The notes under the pieces were generated by a model, which worked only from the letters and a program-made list of their open reading frames with translations, was not told where the DNA came from and did no database searches. DNA of 64,000 bases, taken from positions 1 through 64,000 of the forward strand of contig JAHXQP010000029.1 of NCBI GenBank assembly GCA_019391515.1. Direction: 5' to 3'. Both the position numbers and the translations under genes were made by a program. This DNA is from Clostridiaceae bacterium. GTDB lineage: Bacteria; Bacillota; Clostridia; Tissierellales; Sporanaerobacteraceae. Shown in pieces: positions 20,327 through 30,846 of this stretch (its first letter is position 1; every line of letters begins with the position of its first letter).

Positions 20327-21829
20327 TTACTCTTCTACTACCGATGCCATGTTTTTAAGAAACTCTTCTTCCCATGTATAGATATATTTTCCTGTAGCCC
20401 ATTCTGCCATAATAACAGTTTCGGAATTCTTAAGTTTTATTTTTTTTATATATTCCTTAGATAATTTCCCTTGTTCTATAGTATAGATCAATATGTTATT
20501 GTGGGTTAATATTAGAGCAATATCTTCATTAGGAGAAGTAAATACATCTACTGCTTCTGGAACTCTATGCTTGACCTCATTCCATGAAACTGATAATTCA
20601 TCATACATAACCAACTCTTTTGGAGGTATAATTTTTATATTAAAATCTTTGTAAAAATCCCTATCTTCTTCTAAAACATTGATCCTCCCTTTCATAATCC
20701 AATGACCATTCCTTCTAGCTAACCCAAAGCTATCTTCTTGAGGTTTTGTATCTAAATAATCGTTCTTAGATTTATAATCAGATGAAAATTCTCTTGCTGC
20801 ACTTTCATAAAAAGCTTTTTGTCCGTTTTCTCCTATAATATCAGATATCTTAACGGGATTTCCACTATTTATATTATCTATTGGAAAAATATTTAATCTT
20901 ACTTTTCCTTTTGGAAAGTTTTCAAAAGACTCTAAAGATATATAATCATTACCTAAATAGTTTATGGTTTTAATAGTGCTTTCTTCGGCTTCATCTATAT
21001 CTTCATACTTATACATCTCTGGAAACTCTTTGCTTAACGGATAAGCATATAAAATATCCTTTAATTTATTATCAATGTTGACTCTATTCATGCCTACTTT
21101 CCAAAAGCCTGTTTTCCTTGGAAGAAATATATCTTCTGTTTCATAAATATTACCTATTGTTTTATTCTTACTTGATATCCAAAAAGTCCTATACTTCCAT
21201 TGTCCTGACCTATTTTCCTGTTCACTTTCTTCATAATATCTAAGACCTAATAGCACACCTGTTCTAAGGATTTCACTATTTCCACTAGTTAAAGATTCAT
21301 AATTTATTGCTTTTTCATTCTCTACATATTCTTTTAGTTCCTTTTCATTTAAATTATCAGATACCTTTGTAAGATAGAAAAATACTCCGTCTATATTAAC
21401 AATTATCTTATCATCTTTTTCCTTTATAAATTCATAAAAAAGTTTCTCTTCACTAGTTAAAGTAATAATCTGTATATTTTTGCTTTCTATACCTAAATAT
21501 TCAGGTTTTACTTTATATTGATATAAAAGATAATCTGACGTACTTACATTCTTAATCTTATAAGAAGGGCTTAAACATACATCATCACCTATTACTACAA
21601 CTTTTTCATGAAATAAAACTTTTTTATTTAAAATCTTTTTAGCTTCCTCGTCTGTTAATCCATTCCCACTACTTTTTTTGTATTTTTCTATTTTCCATTC
21701 ACCTAATATTGGAGGAGTATTGTTATCTGGCGATTTAATTCTCTCTGTAGTTTCTATATTTGTAAATTCACATGATGAAAAAAGTGTAGTTAATAAAACT
21801 ATAATAATTATTAGATATAATTTTTTCAT
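20327..21829 (-). CDS. Putative lipoprotein of unknown function
   Basis: 500 aa; lipobox-like LLTTLFSSCEF; overlaps the adjacent histidine kinase gene. Confidence 0.7.
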   Translation of the reverse strand: MKKLYLIIIIVLLTTLFSSCEFTNIETTERIKSPDNNTPPILGEWKIEKYKKSSGNGLTDEEAKKILNKKVLFHEKVVVIGDDVCLSPSYKIKNVSTSDYLLYQYKVKPEYLGIESKNIQIITLTSEEKLFYEFIKEKDDKIIVNIDGVFFYLTKVSDNLNEKELKEYVENEKAINYESLTSGNSEILRTGVLLGLRYYEESEQENRSGQWKYRTFWISSKNKTIGNIYETEDIFLPRKTGFWKVGMNRVNIDNKLKDILYAYPLSKEFPEMYKYEDIDEAEESTIKTINYLGNDYISLESFENFPKGKVRLNIFPIDNINSGNPVKISDIIGENGQKAFYESAAREFSSDYKSKNDYLDTKPQEDSFGLARRNGHWIMKGRINVLEEDRDFYKDFNIKIIPPKELVMYDELSVSWNEVKHRVPEAVDVFTSPNEDIALILTHNNILIYTIEQGKLSKEYIKKIKLKNSETVIMAEWATGKYIYTWEEEFLKNMASVVEE

Positions 21830-23226
21830 TTGATTAATTCCTCCTTAGTAGGTAGAAATACAGATATTTTTGTACCTAAATTGACTTCACTTTCTATTTT
21901 TATGAAACCTCCATGAAGTTTTACTATTTCATCAGATATGGATAGTCCAAGTCCACTATTAGATTTACTATTTTTCCCCTTATAAAATTTTTCTTTTACA
22001 TAAGGCAAATCTTCCTTTGGAATACCACATCCACAATCCTCTACTGAAACTACTACATACTGTCCCTTCATTCTAGCAGAAAGTGAAATATTTCCTGCCT
22101 TAGGAGTAAATTTCAATGAATTATCTATTAAATTAATAAATACTTGTTTAATCCTATTTCCATCTCCTAAAATAATAGGCAATTCCTCTTTAATATCTAA
22201 ATTGAGTTTAATATTTTTTAAATTTGCTCTAGGTGTTAATTGCTTAGTAATTTGCTTTAATACTTTAGTTATATCCATTTCTTCTTTGTTCAAGGTTATT
22301 CTATCAGAGACAAACCTAGAAAAATCTAACAACTCTTCTACCATATAAGTTAGCCTATCACTTTCTTTTTCTATAATATCTAGACCATCTTCCAACAACG
22401 GATTGTCAGATAAATCCTCAGCTTTCAATGTTATGGCCCACCCTTTGATTGAAGTCAGGGGAGTCCTAAGTTCATGGGATATAGAAGAAATAAAATCATT
22501 TTTTAATTGGTCTTTTTTAATAAGTTCCTCTGCCATATAGTTTAATGTATCAGAAAGTTTTCCAATTTCATCATCATATTTTTTTTGACTTCTAACCTTT
22601 AGCTGCCCGTCAGCCATTTTTTCTGCTACTCCTGTTACTTCTTTTAAAGGTTTAACAATAGTATTTGCTAGAAAGATACTTACTAATCCAGATATTAATA
22701 CAACTATAAAACCTATCCAGAGAAGTATTAGTGATATATTTCTTATAATCTTGTTTGTTGAACTGAGGGATGCTATAAATCTCATTATTCCTATAATATT
22801 TCCATCTGATATAAGGGGATAGGATACAGCCATTACTGGAGATGAGTCATACTCTACATTTCCAATCCATGTACCTTTTTCTCCATTTTTAGCTTTTAAT
22901 ACATCTGGAGTCTGAATAATCTTTGGATAATCTACACCTATAGAATCCATCAATACATTTCCTCTCAGATCTAATATTTGAACTTGGGCATTAGTCTGTT
23001 CCCAAAAAACATCTACATCATCAACTATTAAATCCTCTAAAGAAGATGTAGAGAAATATCTTGAATAAAACTCTGATGATAGCCTTATTTGATTTGATAA
23101 AACATCTTCTAAACTTTTATAATAATATTGTTTAGCTGCATTTAATAATACCAGCTCTAATATAACTACAGTAATAATTATTACGAGCATAAAATTTCCT
23201 ACTAATCTAGTCTTTATACTTTTCAT
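21826..23226 (-). CDS. Sensor histidine kinase (HAMP-HisKA-HATPase)
   Basis: 466 aa; SISHELRTPLTSIKGW, GLGLSISDEIVKLHGG. Confidence 0.95.
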   Translation of the reverse strand: MKSIKTRLVGNFMLVIIITVVILELVLLNAAKQYYYKSLEDVLSNQIRLSSEFYSRYFSTSSLEDLIVDDVDVFWEQTNAQVQILDLRGNVLMDSIGVDYPKIIQTPDVLKAKNGEKGTWIGNVEYDSSPVMAVSYPLISDGNIIGIMRFIASLSSTNKIIRNISLILLWIGFIVVLISGLVSIFLANTIVKPLKEVTGVAEKMADGQLKVRSQKKYDDEIGKLSDTLNYMAEELIKKDQLKNDFISSISHELRTPLTSIKGWAITLKAEDLSDNPLLEDGLDIIEKESDRLTYMVEELLDFSRFVSDRITLNKEEMDITKVLKQITKQLTPRANLKNIKLNLDIKEELPIILGDGNRIKQVFINLIDNSLKFTPKAGNISLSARMKGQYVVVSVEDCGCGIPKEDLPYVKEKFYKGKNSKSNSGLGLSISDEIVKLHGGFIKIESEVNLGTKISVFLPTKEELIK

Positions 23227-23234
23227 ATATCGCT

Positions 23235-24017
23235 CTAATCATCCTCTCTTCTTTGCCACCTATATCCAACTCCCCATACAGTTTGAATATATTTAGGTTT
23301 GCTTGGGTTATCTTCAATTTTTGACCTTAACCTTCGAATATTTACATCTACAATCTTTGAATCTCCAAAAAAATCATATCCCCAAACCCAATTAAGTATT
23401 TCATCCCTCTTAAAGGCCTTTCCAGGGTTTTCTATAAATATTTTCATAATAGCATATTCTGTTGGAGTAAGTTCTATTTCTTCATCGTTTTTATAAAATT
23501 TTCTAGAATAAATATCTATTTTATAAGGACCATATATAATAATATCTTCATTTTCTTCTACCTTAACTATCTCCATTCTTCTTAATAAGGATTTGACTCT
23601 TAATACTAATTCCATAGGATTAAAAGGTTTTATCATATAGTCATCAGTACCATATTCAAGCCCCATTATCTTATCTACATCTTGACTTTTTGCTGTCAAC
23701 ATAATTATACCTATCGTAGGATATTCCTTTCTTAAAATTTTGCATACTTCATAACCATCTATTCCTGGAAGCATAATATCCAAAACTACTATATCTATCT
23801 TTCCTTCTCTTGCTTTTTTTAACCCTTCTTCTCCTGTAGCAGCTTCTAATACAATAAAATCATTTCTTTCTAAATTTATTTTAATAAATTTTCTAATAGA
23901 TTCTTCATCTTCAACTATTAATATCTTATATTTTTTGTTATTTGACAACCTAACCACTCCATTATAAATTGTATTTAAAACCATATCACAATTATAACAT
24001 TTTAAATAGTAATCCAA
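23235..24017 (-). CDS. OmpR-family response regulator
   Basis: ILIVEDEESIRKFI, VVLDIMLPGIDGYEV, C-terminal winged helix KPKYIQTVWGVGYRW. Confidence 0.95.
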   Translation of the reverse strand: MDYYLKCYNCDMVLNTIYNGVVRLSNNKKYKILIVEDEESIRKFIKINLERNDFIVLEAATGEEGLKKAREGKIDIVVLDIMLPGIDGYEVCKILRKEYPTIGIIMLTAKSQDVDKIMGLEYGTDDYMIKPFNPMELVLRVKSLLRRMEIVKVEENEDIIIYGPYKIDIYSRKFYKNDEEIELTPTEYAIMKIFIENPGKAFKRDEILNWVWGYDFFGDSKIVDVNIRRLRSKIEDNPSKPKYIQTVWGVGYRWQRREDD

Positions 24018-24065
24018 CTATAGATTACTACTATATAGCTAATTATAAGTTACAAAATATTTACA

Positions 24066-24097
24066 AAAAAATAAGCCCTTTTTAAAAGGCTTATTTT
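24066..24097 (-). terminator. Intrinsic terminator
   Basis: AAAATAAGCC...GGCTTATTTT hairpin downstream of 24101-24445. Confidence 0.75.
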
Positions 24098-24100
24098 AGT

Positions 24101-24445
24101 TCAGTACCATTGCCCATATCCATAATTATAGGGATATCTCCTTCTAAGTAATTCTGATATAAGTATAATACCTATGATATCTTTCAATAATCTTTCTCTA
24201 CCATAGTAGATTCTTTGCCTATTTCTATATCTAAAAGGCCTTTGTCTTCTTTCCATAGGGTCTTCCCCTATTTCTGGGCATTCCCGTATTATTTCTTCAA
24301 AAACTTCATCAATCATTTTATCTATATCTTCTTCAAGTACATTTTTTTCTATAGGTACTTCTTTTATATTTTTGCTTATTGTATCTATGACTTTTGGATA
24401 TATGCGATAATAAAGTTCTGGATACGGAATATTATTAGAGACCAT
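24101..24445 (-). CDS. Hypothetical protein
   Basis: 114 aa ORF with downstream terminator; Arg/Tyr-rich C-terminus. Confidence 0.6.
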   Translation of the reverse strand: MVSNNIPYPELYYRIYPKVIDTISKNIKEVPIEKNVLEEDIDKMIDEVFEEIIRECPEIGEDPMERRQRPFRYRNRQRIYYGRERLLKDIIGIILISELLRRRYPYNYGYGQWY

Positions 24446-24526
24446 AAAACAACCTCCTCCGAAATATATTGCATCACTACTATACTATGAAGGATGAGGT
24501 ATTTTTGTGACTATATTTATATACTA

Positions 24527-26245
24527 TTATATTTTAAATTGTGATTTATAAAGCTTTGAATATATTCCATCTTTCTTTAATAGTTCATTATGGTCACCTT
24601 TTTCTTCAATTCCTTCATTGGTTAAAACTATGATCTCATCTGCATTTTTTATAGTAGATAATCTATGAGCTATAACCAATGTAGTTCTACCTTCTGAAAG
24701 CTCTTCCAATGATTTTTGAATTGCTATTTCTGTTTTATTGTCTAATGCAGAAGTAGCTTCATCGAGTATCAATATAGGAGGATTTTTAAGAAATACCCTA
24801 GCAATAGATATCCTTTGTTTTTGTCCTCCTGAAAGCATAACACCTTTTTCTCCAATATAAGTATCATAGCCATCTGGAAGATTAAGTATAAAGTCATGGA
24901 TACTTGCTTTTTTAGCTGCTTCTATTATTTCTTCATCATTTGCATATGGATTTCCATATAATATATTGTCCTTAACAGTTCCCGTAAATAGAAATACATC
25001 TTGTTGAACTAGACCTATATTCCTTCTTAAAGAAGCCAATTTTATATTCTTTATATTTTCGCCATCAATGAGTATTTCTCCATCATCTATCTCATAAAAC
25101 CTAGGAATTAAATGGCAAAGAGTAGTCTTTCCCGCACCACTAGGTCCAACTAATGCTATAGTTTTTCCTGACTCTATATTTAAGTTTACATTTGATAAGA
25201 TAGTTTCCTTTCCATTTTTATAGCTAAAAGAAACATTGTTAAATTTAATGTCTCCACTTACGTCTTTAAGCTCTATAGCATCTTCACTATCTATAATATC
25301 TGGCTTTATATTCATAACATCCATAAATCTTGAAAATCCTGCCATACCTTCTTCATATTGTTGAGCAAATTCAGTAAGTCTTCTAATAGGTTGTAAAAAG
25401 AAATTTACAAATAATAAATATGCTACTAAATCTCCATAGTCTATCTGTCCTTTATAAACAAATATTCCTCCAAGACTTAAAGCGACTAAGTTTAAAATAT
25501 TAGACATAAAATTTATACCTGACATAAATTCTGCCATTGCTTTGTAAGATTCTTGTCTTGCTACTTTAAATCTCATATTACCATCATTAAATTTTTCCAT
25601 TTCATGTTCTTCATTTGTAAAGGACTTTACAATCCTAATACCAGAAATACTATTTTCTAGCTGAGCATTTACATCGGCTATTTTTACCCTTACATCCTTA
25701 AAAGCTTTACTCATCTTACCTCTTTTTGATATTGCAAACCAAATCATTAATGGAATAAATGAAAATATTATAATAGTAAGTCTCCAGTCGATTCTTACAA
25801 GAATAATAAATGATCCTATTAACATTACTGAAGATATAAATAGATCTTCTGGTCCATGATGAGCAAGTTCTGTAATATCTCTTAAATCATTGACTATAGT
25901 TGACATAATATGCCCTGTCTTATTGTTGTCAAAATAAGTGAAAGATAGTGTTTGTAAATGGGCAAATATATCCCTTCTCATATCATGTTCAATCCTAACT
26001 CCCACTATATGCCCCCAGTAGTTAACAATATATTGGCTTATATATCTTAGTATAAAAAGTAAAAATAAATAAAAGGTCCATTTATACAAAAGATCCATTC
26101 TTCCATTAGGAATAATATCATTAACAAAATTTCTTGTAACCAAAGGAAAAATCAAATCGAAAATTGATATTAGAAATGCAAAGATCATATCAATAAAAAA
26201 TAACTTTCTATGCGGTTTGTAATAAGAAGCAAATTTTTTAATCAA
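24527..26245 (-). CDS. ABC transporter, fused permease/ATP-binding protein
   Basis: 572 aa; GPSGAGKTTLCHLIPRFYEI, LSGGQKQRISIARVFLKNPPILILDEATSALD. Confidence 0.95.
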   Translation of the reverse strand: MIKKFASYYKPHRKLFFIDMIFAFLISIFDLIFPLVTRNFVNDIIPNGRMDLLYKWTFYLFLLFILRYISQYIVNYWGHIVGVRIEHDMRRDIFAHLQTLSFTYFDNNKTGHIMSTIVNDLRDITELAHHGPEDLFISSVMLIGSFIILVRIDWRLTIIIFSFIPLMIWFAISKRGKMSKAFKDVRVKIADVNAQLENSISGIRIVKSFTNEEHEMEKFNDGNMRFKVARQESYKAMAEFMSGINFMSNILNLVALSLGGIFVYKGQIDYGDLVAYLLFVNFFLQPIRRLTEFAQQYEEGMAGFSRFMDVMNIKPDIIDSEDAIELKDVSGDIKFNNVSFSYKNGKETILSNVNLNIESGKTIALVGPSGAGKTTLCHLIPRFYEIDDGEILIDGENIKNIKLASLRRNIGLVQQDVFLFTGTVKDNILYGNPYANDEEIIEAAKKASIHDFILNLPDGYDTYIGEKGVMLSGGQKQRISIARVFLKNPPILILDEATSALDNKTEIAIQKSLEELSEGRTTLVIAHRLSTIKNADEIIVLTNEGIEEKGDHNELLKKDGIYSKLYKSQFKI

Positions 26246-26248
26246 GAA

Positions 26249-26749
26249 CTATTCCCCCTTTTCCAAGCTATCTAATAATTTCTCTAACGAAATCATTAAA
26301 TCTTCTATTTCTTTTTCTTCCATATTATTCAAAGCTGAAAATACAGCTTTATTACTTTTTTCTTTTCTTATTGTCTTAACAAGACTTTTCCCTTCGTCTG
26401 TAATATATACCCTACAAACTCTCCTGTCTAACAAATCCGACTTTTTATATATTAGTCCTTTTTCTTCAAGTCTTGATACTTTTTCTGAAATAGTATTTTG
26501 TGCTTTACCATATTTTTTTGCAAGTTCTCCAACAGAAGGTGACTCTTCCATGTATCCAATATAAAATAACATATGGTATTGATCCACTGTAAGATTATAG
26601 CTTTTAGCCAATTCATGACTTTTTCTATGAATAATCTTATTACAGCTTCTAATATAGCCTGCTACCTTTTCTGCATTCTTCTGCAAATCCATTTTATACA
26701 CCTCATATATTATAAGTATCGTTATGCGATATTTTAGATACACGAACAT
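26249..26749 (-). CDS. MarR family transcriptional regulator
   Basis: winged-helix KYGKAQNTISEKVSRLEEKGLIYKKSDLLDRRVCRVYITDEG. Confidence 0.9.
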   Translation of the reverse strand: MFVYLKYRITILIIYEVYKMDLQKNAEKVAGYIRSCNKIIHRKSHELAKSYNLTVDQYHMLFYIGYMEESPSVGELAKKYGKAQNTISEKVSRLEEKGLIYKKSDLLDRRVCRVYITDEGKSLVKTIRKEKSNKAVFSALNNMEEKEIEDLMISLEKLLDSLEKGE

Positions 26750-26837
26750 TATATAATTTATTCAAAAAAATTTCAAGTATAAAAAAGATTCCTATCTTTA
26801 GATAGAAATCTAATAATAAGAATCTTTATTTAATTAT

Positions 26838-28772
26838 TTAAAACTCCTTAGCTATAGATATATTTACAAACAATGCTAAAAGATATTGGACCATGTATAT
26901 GAAAGCTATAACTCCTGTATCATTTACAAAAAATGCAACTATAGCCGTTATAAGTAATATTAAATACTCTTTATGGATTTCTGGTCTATACTCCAACATA
27001 TAAGATGACCTTTCTTTAAACCTATCCCAAAAACCCTTAATGAAAAATATTTGACTGATTAAAACTATTATCCATGGCGGTGATATAGTAAATTTAAAAA
27101 GCTCCTTCAATTTAACTATCATTATTTCATAGACTTCTTTTCTACCCAATATCTTTGCCCTATAGATTAGACTCCCAGCATGACCTCTATCTAAACTATT
27201 TAAATCTATATATAGATTTGCATAAAGTATTAAAAGTCCTAATAATCCAAGGATCATTAGATTTTTAAATGTGAATTTTCCTTCAAAAAACACTGCATAT
27301 AGCATTATTAAAAACAGTACAATTGATGTGAAAAATCCACCTGTATTTACTCCAAATCTAGATGATAGTACTACAATATTTAAAATACCATATACAATTG
27401 AAAATATCTTTTCTAATAGTTTATTATGTAGATATTTTTTAACTGTAAAATAACTTATTATAGAGCTTGCCAGAAGAATACCCATAGCTCCATTATTAAA
27501 ACCATAATATCTAGCACCTAAAATTAGATTATTATATCCCATATAAGAAGTATATATAGACTCTGGATAAAATACTATTCCAATTATCATTATTATATAA
27601 GTCAAAGTTGAAAATATTCCAGCACCATTTAATTTTTTATCTGTAATCCAGGTAGAAATACTATAACTTATCATAATACATATAGCTAAATAAGCTAAAA
27701 TACTCCTATGTAAATTGAAAAATCCTAATATAAAAGAAATAAAAATTGTTATGATTAAAAAGTTATAGTAGAAGGTCATATCCCTATATTTATCTCTTCT
27801 ATTTTTAATAAAAAAATAAGTAAAGTAGACTTGAATAAAATAGACTATACCATGAAAAATATAGGTTATATAAGTCATATTTATAACTTCTTTATATATT
27901 GTTTTTATATCCTTCATAGGATTATCGCTAGAATAGATTTTGAAACTTTTTCCTATGTTCACACTATTATCTACATCATAAATGGACATTATCTGTGGAA
28001 ATATATCTAAATTAGTAACTATTCCTTTCCTCTTTGTGGAGTCACTGGTTAAAATACCGGGTTTTATATGAGGAGCTTTGTACATTATTGGAACTAAAGA
28101 ACTATTAACTACTTTTCTCATATTATCAGACAACTTTTTAGGAATAATAACAATATTATGATCATCCATATCTTCTAAATATTTATTTAATACAGATATT
28201 CTCTCTTCTTTTCCTTCTATATCATAAGATAAAACTAATATATTTGAATCCTTAAAAAAAGATTTTGTTCTCTCTTTTAACCATTTTTCTTCATATATAG
28301 TTTCTATTTCTCCATTTTTAATAATTCCATTCTTATCACAGGCTATTATAGATGAAGAGTCTTCTCCTATATACGCAACGCCTTCGTCTCTTAATTTTTC
28401 CCCTGAAAAAACAATTTTCTTACTAAAGTCAGGATAGTTGCTATTTAAATCTTTAATAATAGATTGGTATCCAACAACTTTGATGCTTCCACTTTTCTCT
28501 TTTTTTAAACCTTCAAAGTCTCCCTCTTTAATTTTTACTTTTCTACCAGTAGCAATAGTTGTAACATAGCTTAATTCATCATAAGAACCTCTTGCCTTTG
28601 AATTCATGATTCCTGTGGAAAAATCCTTATAATTTATCTCTTCCATCAGTTCAAAATCCATTTCATCTACCAAAATAAATAATGTCTTTTCATCTTTAGC
28701 ACCATAGCTTAGACTACTTATAGATATAATTATTACAATTAAAAGAAGAGTTAAAATTTTATTTTTTTTCAT
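26838..28772 (-). CDS. Large membrane protein with extracellular alkaline-phosphatase-like N-terminal region
   Basis: 644 aa; signal peptide, LFILVDEMDFELM, multiple C-terminal TM segments. Confidence 0.6.
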   Translation of the reverse strand: MKKNKILTLLLIVIIISISSLSYGAKDEKTLFILVDEMDFELMEEINYKDFSTGIMNSKARGSYDELSYVTTIATGRKVKIKEGDFEGLKKEKSGSIKVVGYQSIIKDLNSNYPDFSKKIVFSGEKLRDEGVAYIGEDSSSIIACDKNGIIKNGEIETIYEEKWLKERTKSFFKDSNILVLSYDIEGKEERISVLNKYLEDMDDHNIVIIPKKLSDNMRKVVNSSLVPIMYKAPHIKPGILTSDSTKRKGIVTNLDIFPQIMSIYDVDNSVNIGKSFKIYSSDNPMKDIKTIYKEVINMTYITYIFHGIVYFIQVYFTYFFIKNRRDKYRDMTFYYNFLIITIFISFILGFFNLHRSILAYLAICIMISYSISTWITDKKLNGAGIFSTLTYIIMIIGIVFYPESIYTSYMGYNNLILGARYYGFNNGAMGILLASSIISYFTVKKYLHNKLLEKIFSIVYGILNIVVLSSRFGVNTGGFFTSIVLFLIMLYAVFFEGKFTFKNLMILGLLGLLILYANLYIDLNSLDRGHAGSLIYRAKILGRKEVYEIMIVKLKELFKFTISPPWIIVLISQIFFIKGFWDRFKERSSYMLEYRPEIHKEYLILLITAIVAFFVNDTGVIAFIYMVQYLLALFVNISIAKEF

Positions 28773-28783
28773 AAAAACACCCT

Positions 28784-28999
28784 TTAGTATAAGATATAGT
28801 TAAGTACACTAAATACACCTAAAACAACGGAAAATATCCCTATAATCAATTTATATTTATACAACCTATCTTTCTTAATACCTTCATTTTTAACTATTTC
28901 TCTTCCACTTTCATTTGATTTTAAATTATATTTATCACTAATTATAACATATATACCTAATAGGATAAATATTATTCCTTTAATAAGCAATAAAAACAC
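28784..28999 (-). CDS. Small two-TM membrane protein
   Basis: 71 aa, hydrophobic N- and C-terminal segments, overlaps the XRE regulator gene. Confidence 0.55.
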   Translation of the reverse strand: MFLLLIKGIIFILLGIYVIISDKYNLKSNESGREIVKNEGIKKDRLYKYKLIIGIFSVVLGVFSVLNYILY

Positions 29000-29769
29000 C
29001 TCTTTTTCTCATCCTTAGTTAGTTTCTTACTAATACTATTTTCTAATTCTAGAATTTTGCCATCCCTTAATAAGATATTATCTATAGTGCTTTTGGCTAA
29101 TTTATATTTTTTAAGCTTGTAAAAAGATAATGCCTTATAATAACTTATCTCTTCTTTGTCTATCTTCTTTGTTGCACCTGCTAGATTAAAATAACTAATC
29201 GCAAGATCATAGTACTCCATTTTATAATAAACCTTTGCCATGTTCAAATAACAATTACCTTCCCTTTCTATTTCTCCATTTTTCGTATAATAAAAAAGAC
29301 TTTGCGAAAAATAAATAATTGCACAAGAATAAAGCTTGTTGTTAGAAAGATGACAGCCTTTTAAAAAATAAGAATCTGCTAAGATATCTAAAAACTCATA
29401 TTTTTTAGATAAAAATATAGTTTTATATATATTGGAATAGACCCTATAATTATCATTAACTTCTGATTTTTTACATTGCTCTAGCCACTCTAAACATTTG
29501 TCTCTAACTATATCAATTTCACTTTTAATAAAGTAATTGGAAGCTACTCTAAAATTTAAATCCTTTTCTTTAGCTATTTCATTTATCTTTTTGGAAAGAT
29601 ATGTGGCATTTATAATGCTTATCCTTCTTTTATCGTTCTCAAACATAGAAATATAGTTTTTAGATAAATTTTTTCCTGCTAAATCTTCCTGCCTTAGACC
29701 TAATTTTCTCCTTATTTCTCTTAATCTTTGCCCTGGTGTTAGGATCTCTATTTCTTCCAACCTATTCAC
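28972..29769 (-). CDS. XRE-family HTH regulator with TPR-like repeats
   Basis: 265 aa; LREIRRKLGLRQEDLAGKNLSKNYISMFENDKRRIS; helical repeats follow. Confidence 0.85.
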   Translation of the reverse strand: MNRLEEIEILTPGQRLREIRRKLGLRQEDLAGKNLSKNYISMFENDKRRISIINATYLSKKINEIAKEKDLNFRVASNYFIKSEIDIVRDKCLEWLEQCKKSEVNDNYRVYSNIYKTIFLSKKYEFLDILADSYFLKGCHLSNNKLYSCAIIYFSQSLFYYTKNGEIEREGNCYLNMAKVYYKMEYYDLAISYFNLAGATKKIDKEEISYYKALSFYKLKKYKLAKSTIDNILLRDGKILELENSISKKLTKDEKKRCFYCLLKE

Positions 29770-29887
29770 CCCCTGATCCTACATACATTTAAGTATAAAA
29801 TAATTTACTCTTTTTGTCGATAGTTAAAAATACTATGTTATAATATAGAATGCATGATAACTATTATTACTTATATAGGAGGAGAAA

Positions 29888-30766
29888 ATGGAAAGACTTG
29901 AACAAGATAAAACAGATAACAAACTAGTTCTAGCTTATATGGAGTTAATAATTACAGCATTTTTCTGGGGACTTGCTACTGTTCTTATGAAAAAGCATAT
30001 AGATGAAATCCCCACATTTCACCTTATTGCCAGTCGTTTCTTAATAGGTGCATTGGTAGTATTTTTGCTGGCTCCAAAAAAGATATTTACCATCGATAAA
30101 AAAGATTTAAAGGTTGGAACAATTCTTGGCACTTTGAATTTTGTTACTTACGCATTTATAGTATTAGGATTGAACTATACAAGTGCTTCAAAAACAGGCT
30201 TTTTAGCTTCATTATCTGTATTGTTTGTACCTATTGTACAAAGTATAATAAATAAAAGCAAGCCTTCAAAATGGACTATAATTAGTATCTTTCTTTCACT
30301 GCTAGGTCTATATCTAATATCCGGAATAAATGGAACTAGTTTAAATAAAGGAGATATACTTATTATACTATGTGCCCTTTGTTCCACTGCTTATATTCTT
30401 CTTTTAAGTAAATTAGGAAAAGATATAGATGACTATAGACTTTCTTTTTTACAGATGTTTACAATATTTATATTGAGTTTTATTATGGTCCTATGTTTTG
30501 AAGATTTAAATCTTCAAGTTATAAAAAATAATAGTTCTGTACTATTATTAGTTGGAATACTTGGAACAGGACTAACCACTTTCTTACAAACAAAGGCTCA
30601 AAAAGTAGCTAGTCCAGAAAGTGTTGGTATCATCTTTTTAGGCGAACCCTTAACTACATTGTTCCTTGCCTATATAATATTAAACGAAACTATTCTTCTA
30701 AAAGGCCTTGTTGGCAGTGGCTTCATTACCATAGCATTAATTATAGCTATTTTGAAAAAAATTTAA
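29888..30766 (+). CDS. EamA/DMT family transporter
   Basis: 292 aa, 10 TM-like, FWGLATVLMKKHIDEIP, GIIFLGEPLTTLFLAYIILNE. Confidence 0.9.
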   Translation: MERLEQDKTDNKLVLAYMELIITAFFWGLATVLMKKHIDEIPTFHLIASRFLIGALVVFLLAPKKIFTIDKKDLKVGTILGTLNFVTYAFIVLGLNYTSASKTGFLASLSVLFVPIVQSIINKSKPSKWTIISIFLSLLGLYLISGINGTSLNKGDILIILCALCSTAYILLLSKLGKDIDDYRLSFLQMFTIFILSFIMVLCFEDLNLQVIKNNSSVLLLVGILGTGLTTFLQTKAQKVASPESVGIIFLGEPLTTLFLAYIILNETILLKGLVGSGFITIALIIAILKKI

Positions 30767-30794
30767 TCTTATATAATATATTTTTGTATCTTAT

Positions 30795-30832
30795 AGGACT
30801 TCATCGATTTTAAAATACTAGGATGAAGTCCT
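30795..30832. terminator. Bidirectional terminator between convergent genes
   Basis: AGGACTTCATC...GATGAAGTCCT. Confidence 0.7.
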
Positions 30833-30846
30833 TCATATAGAAGAAG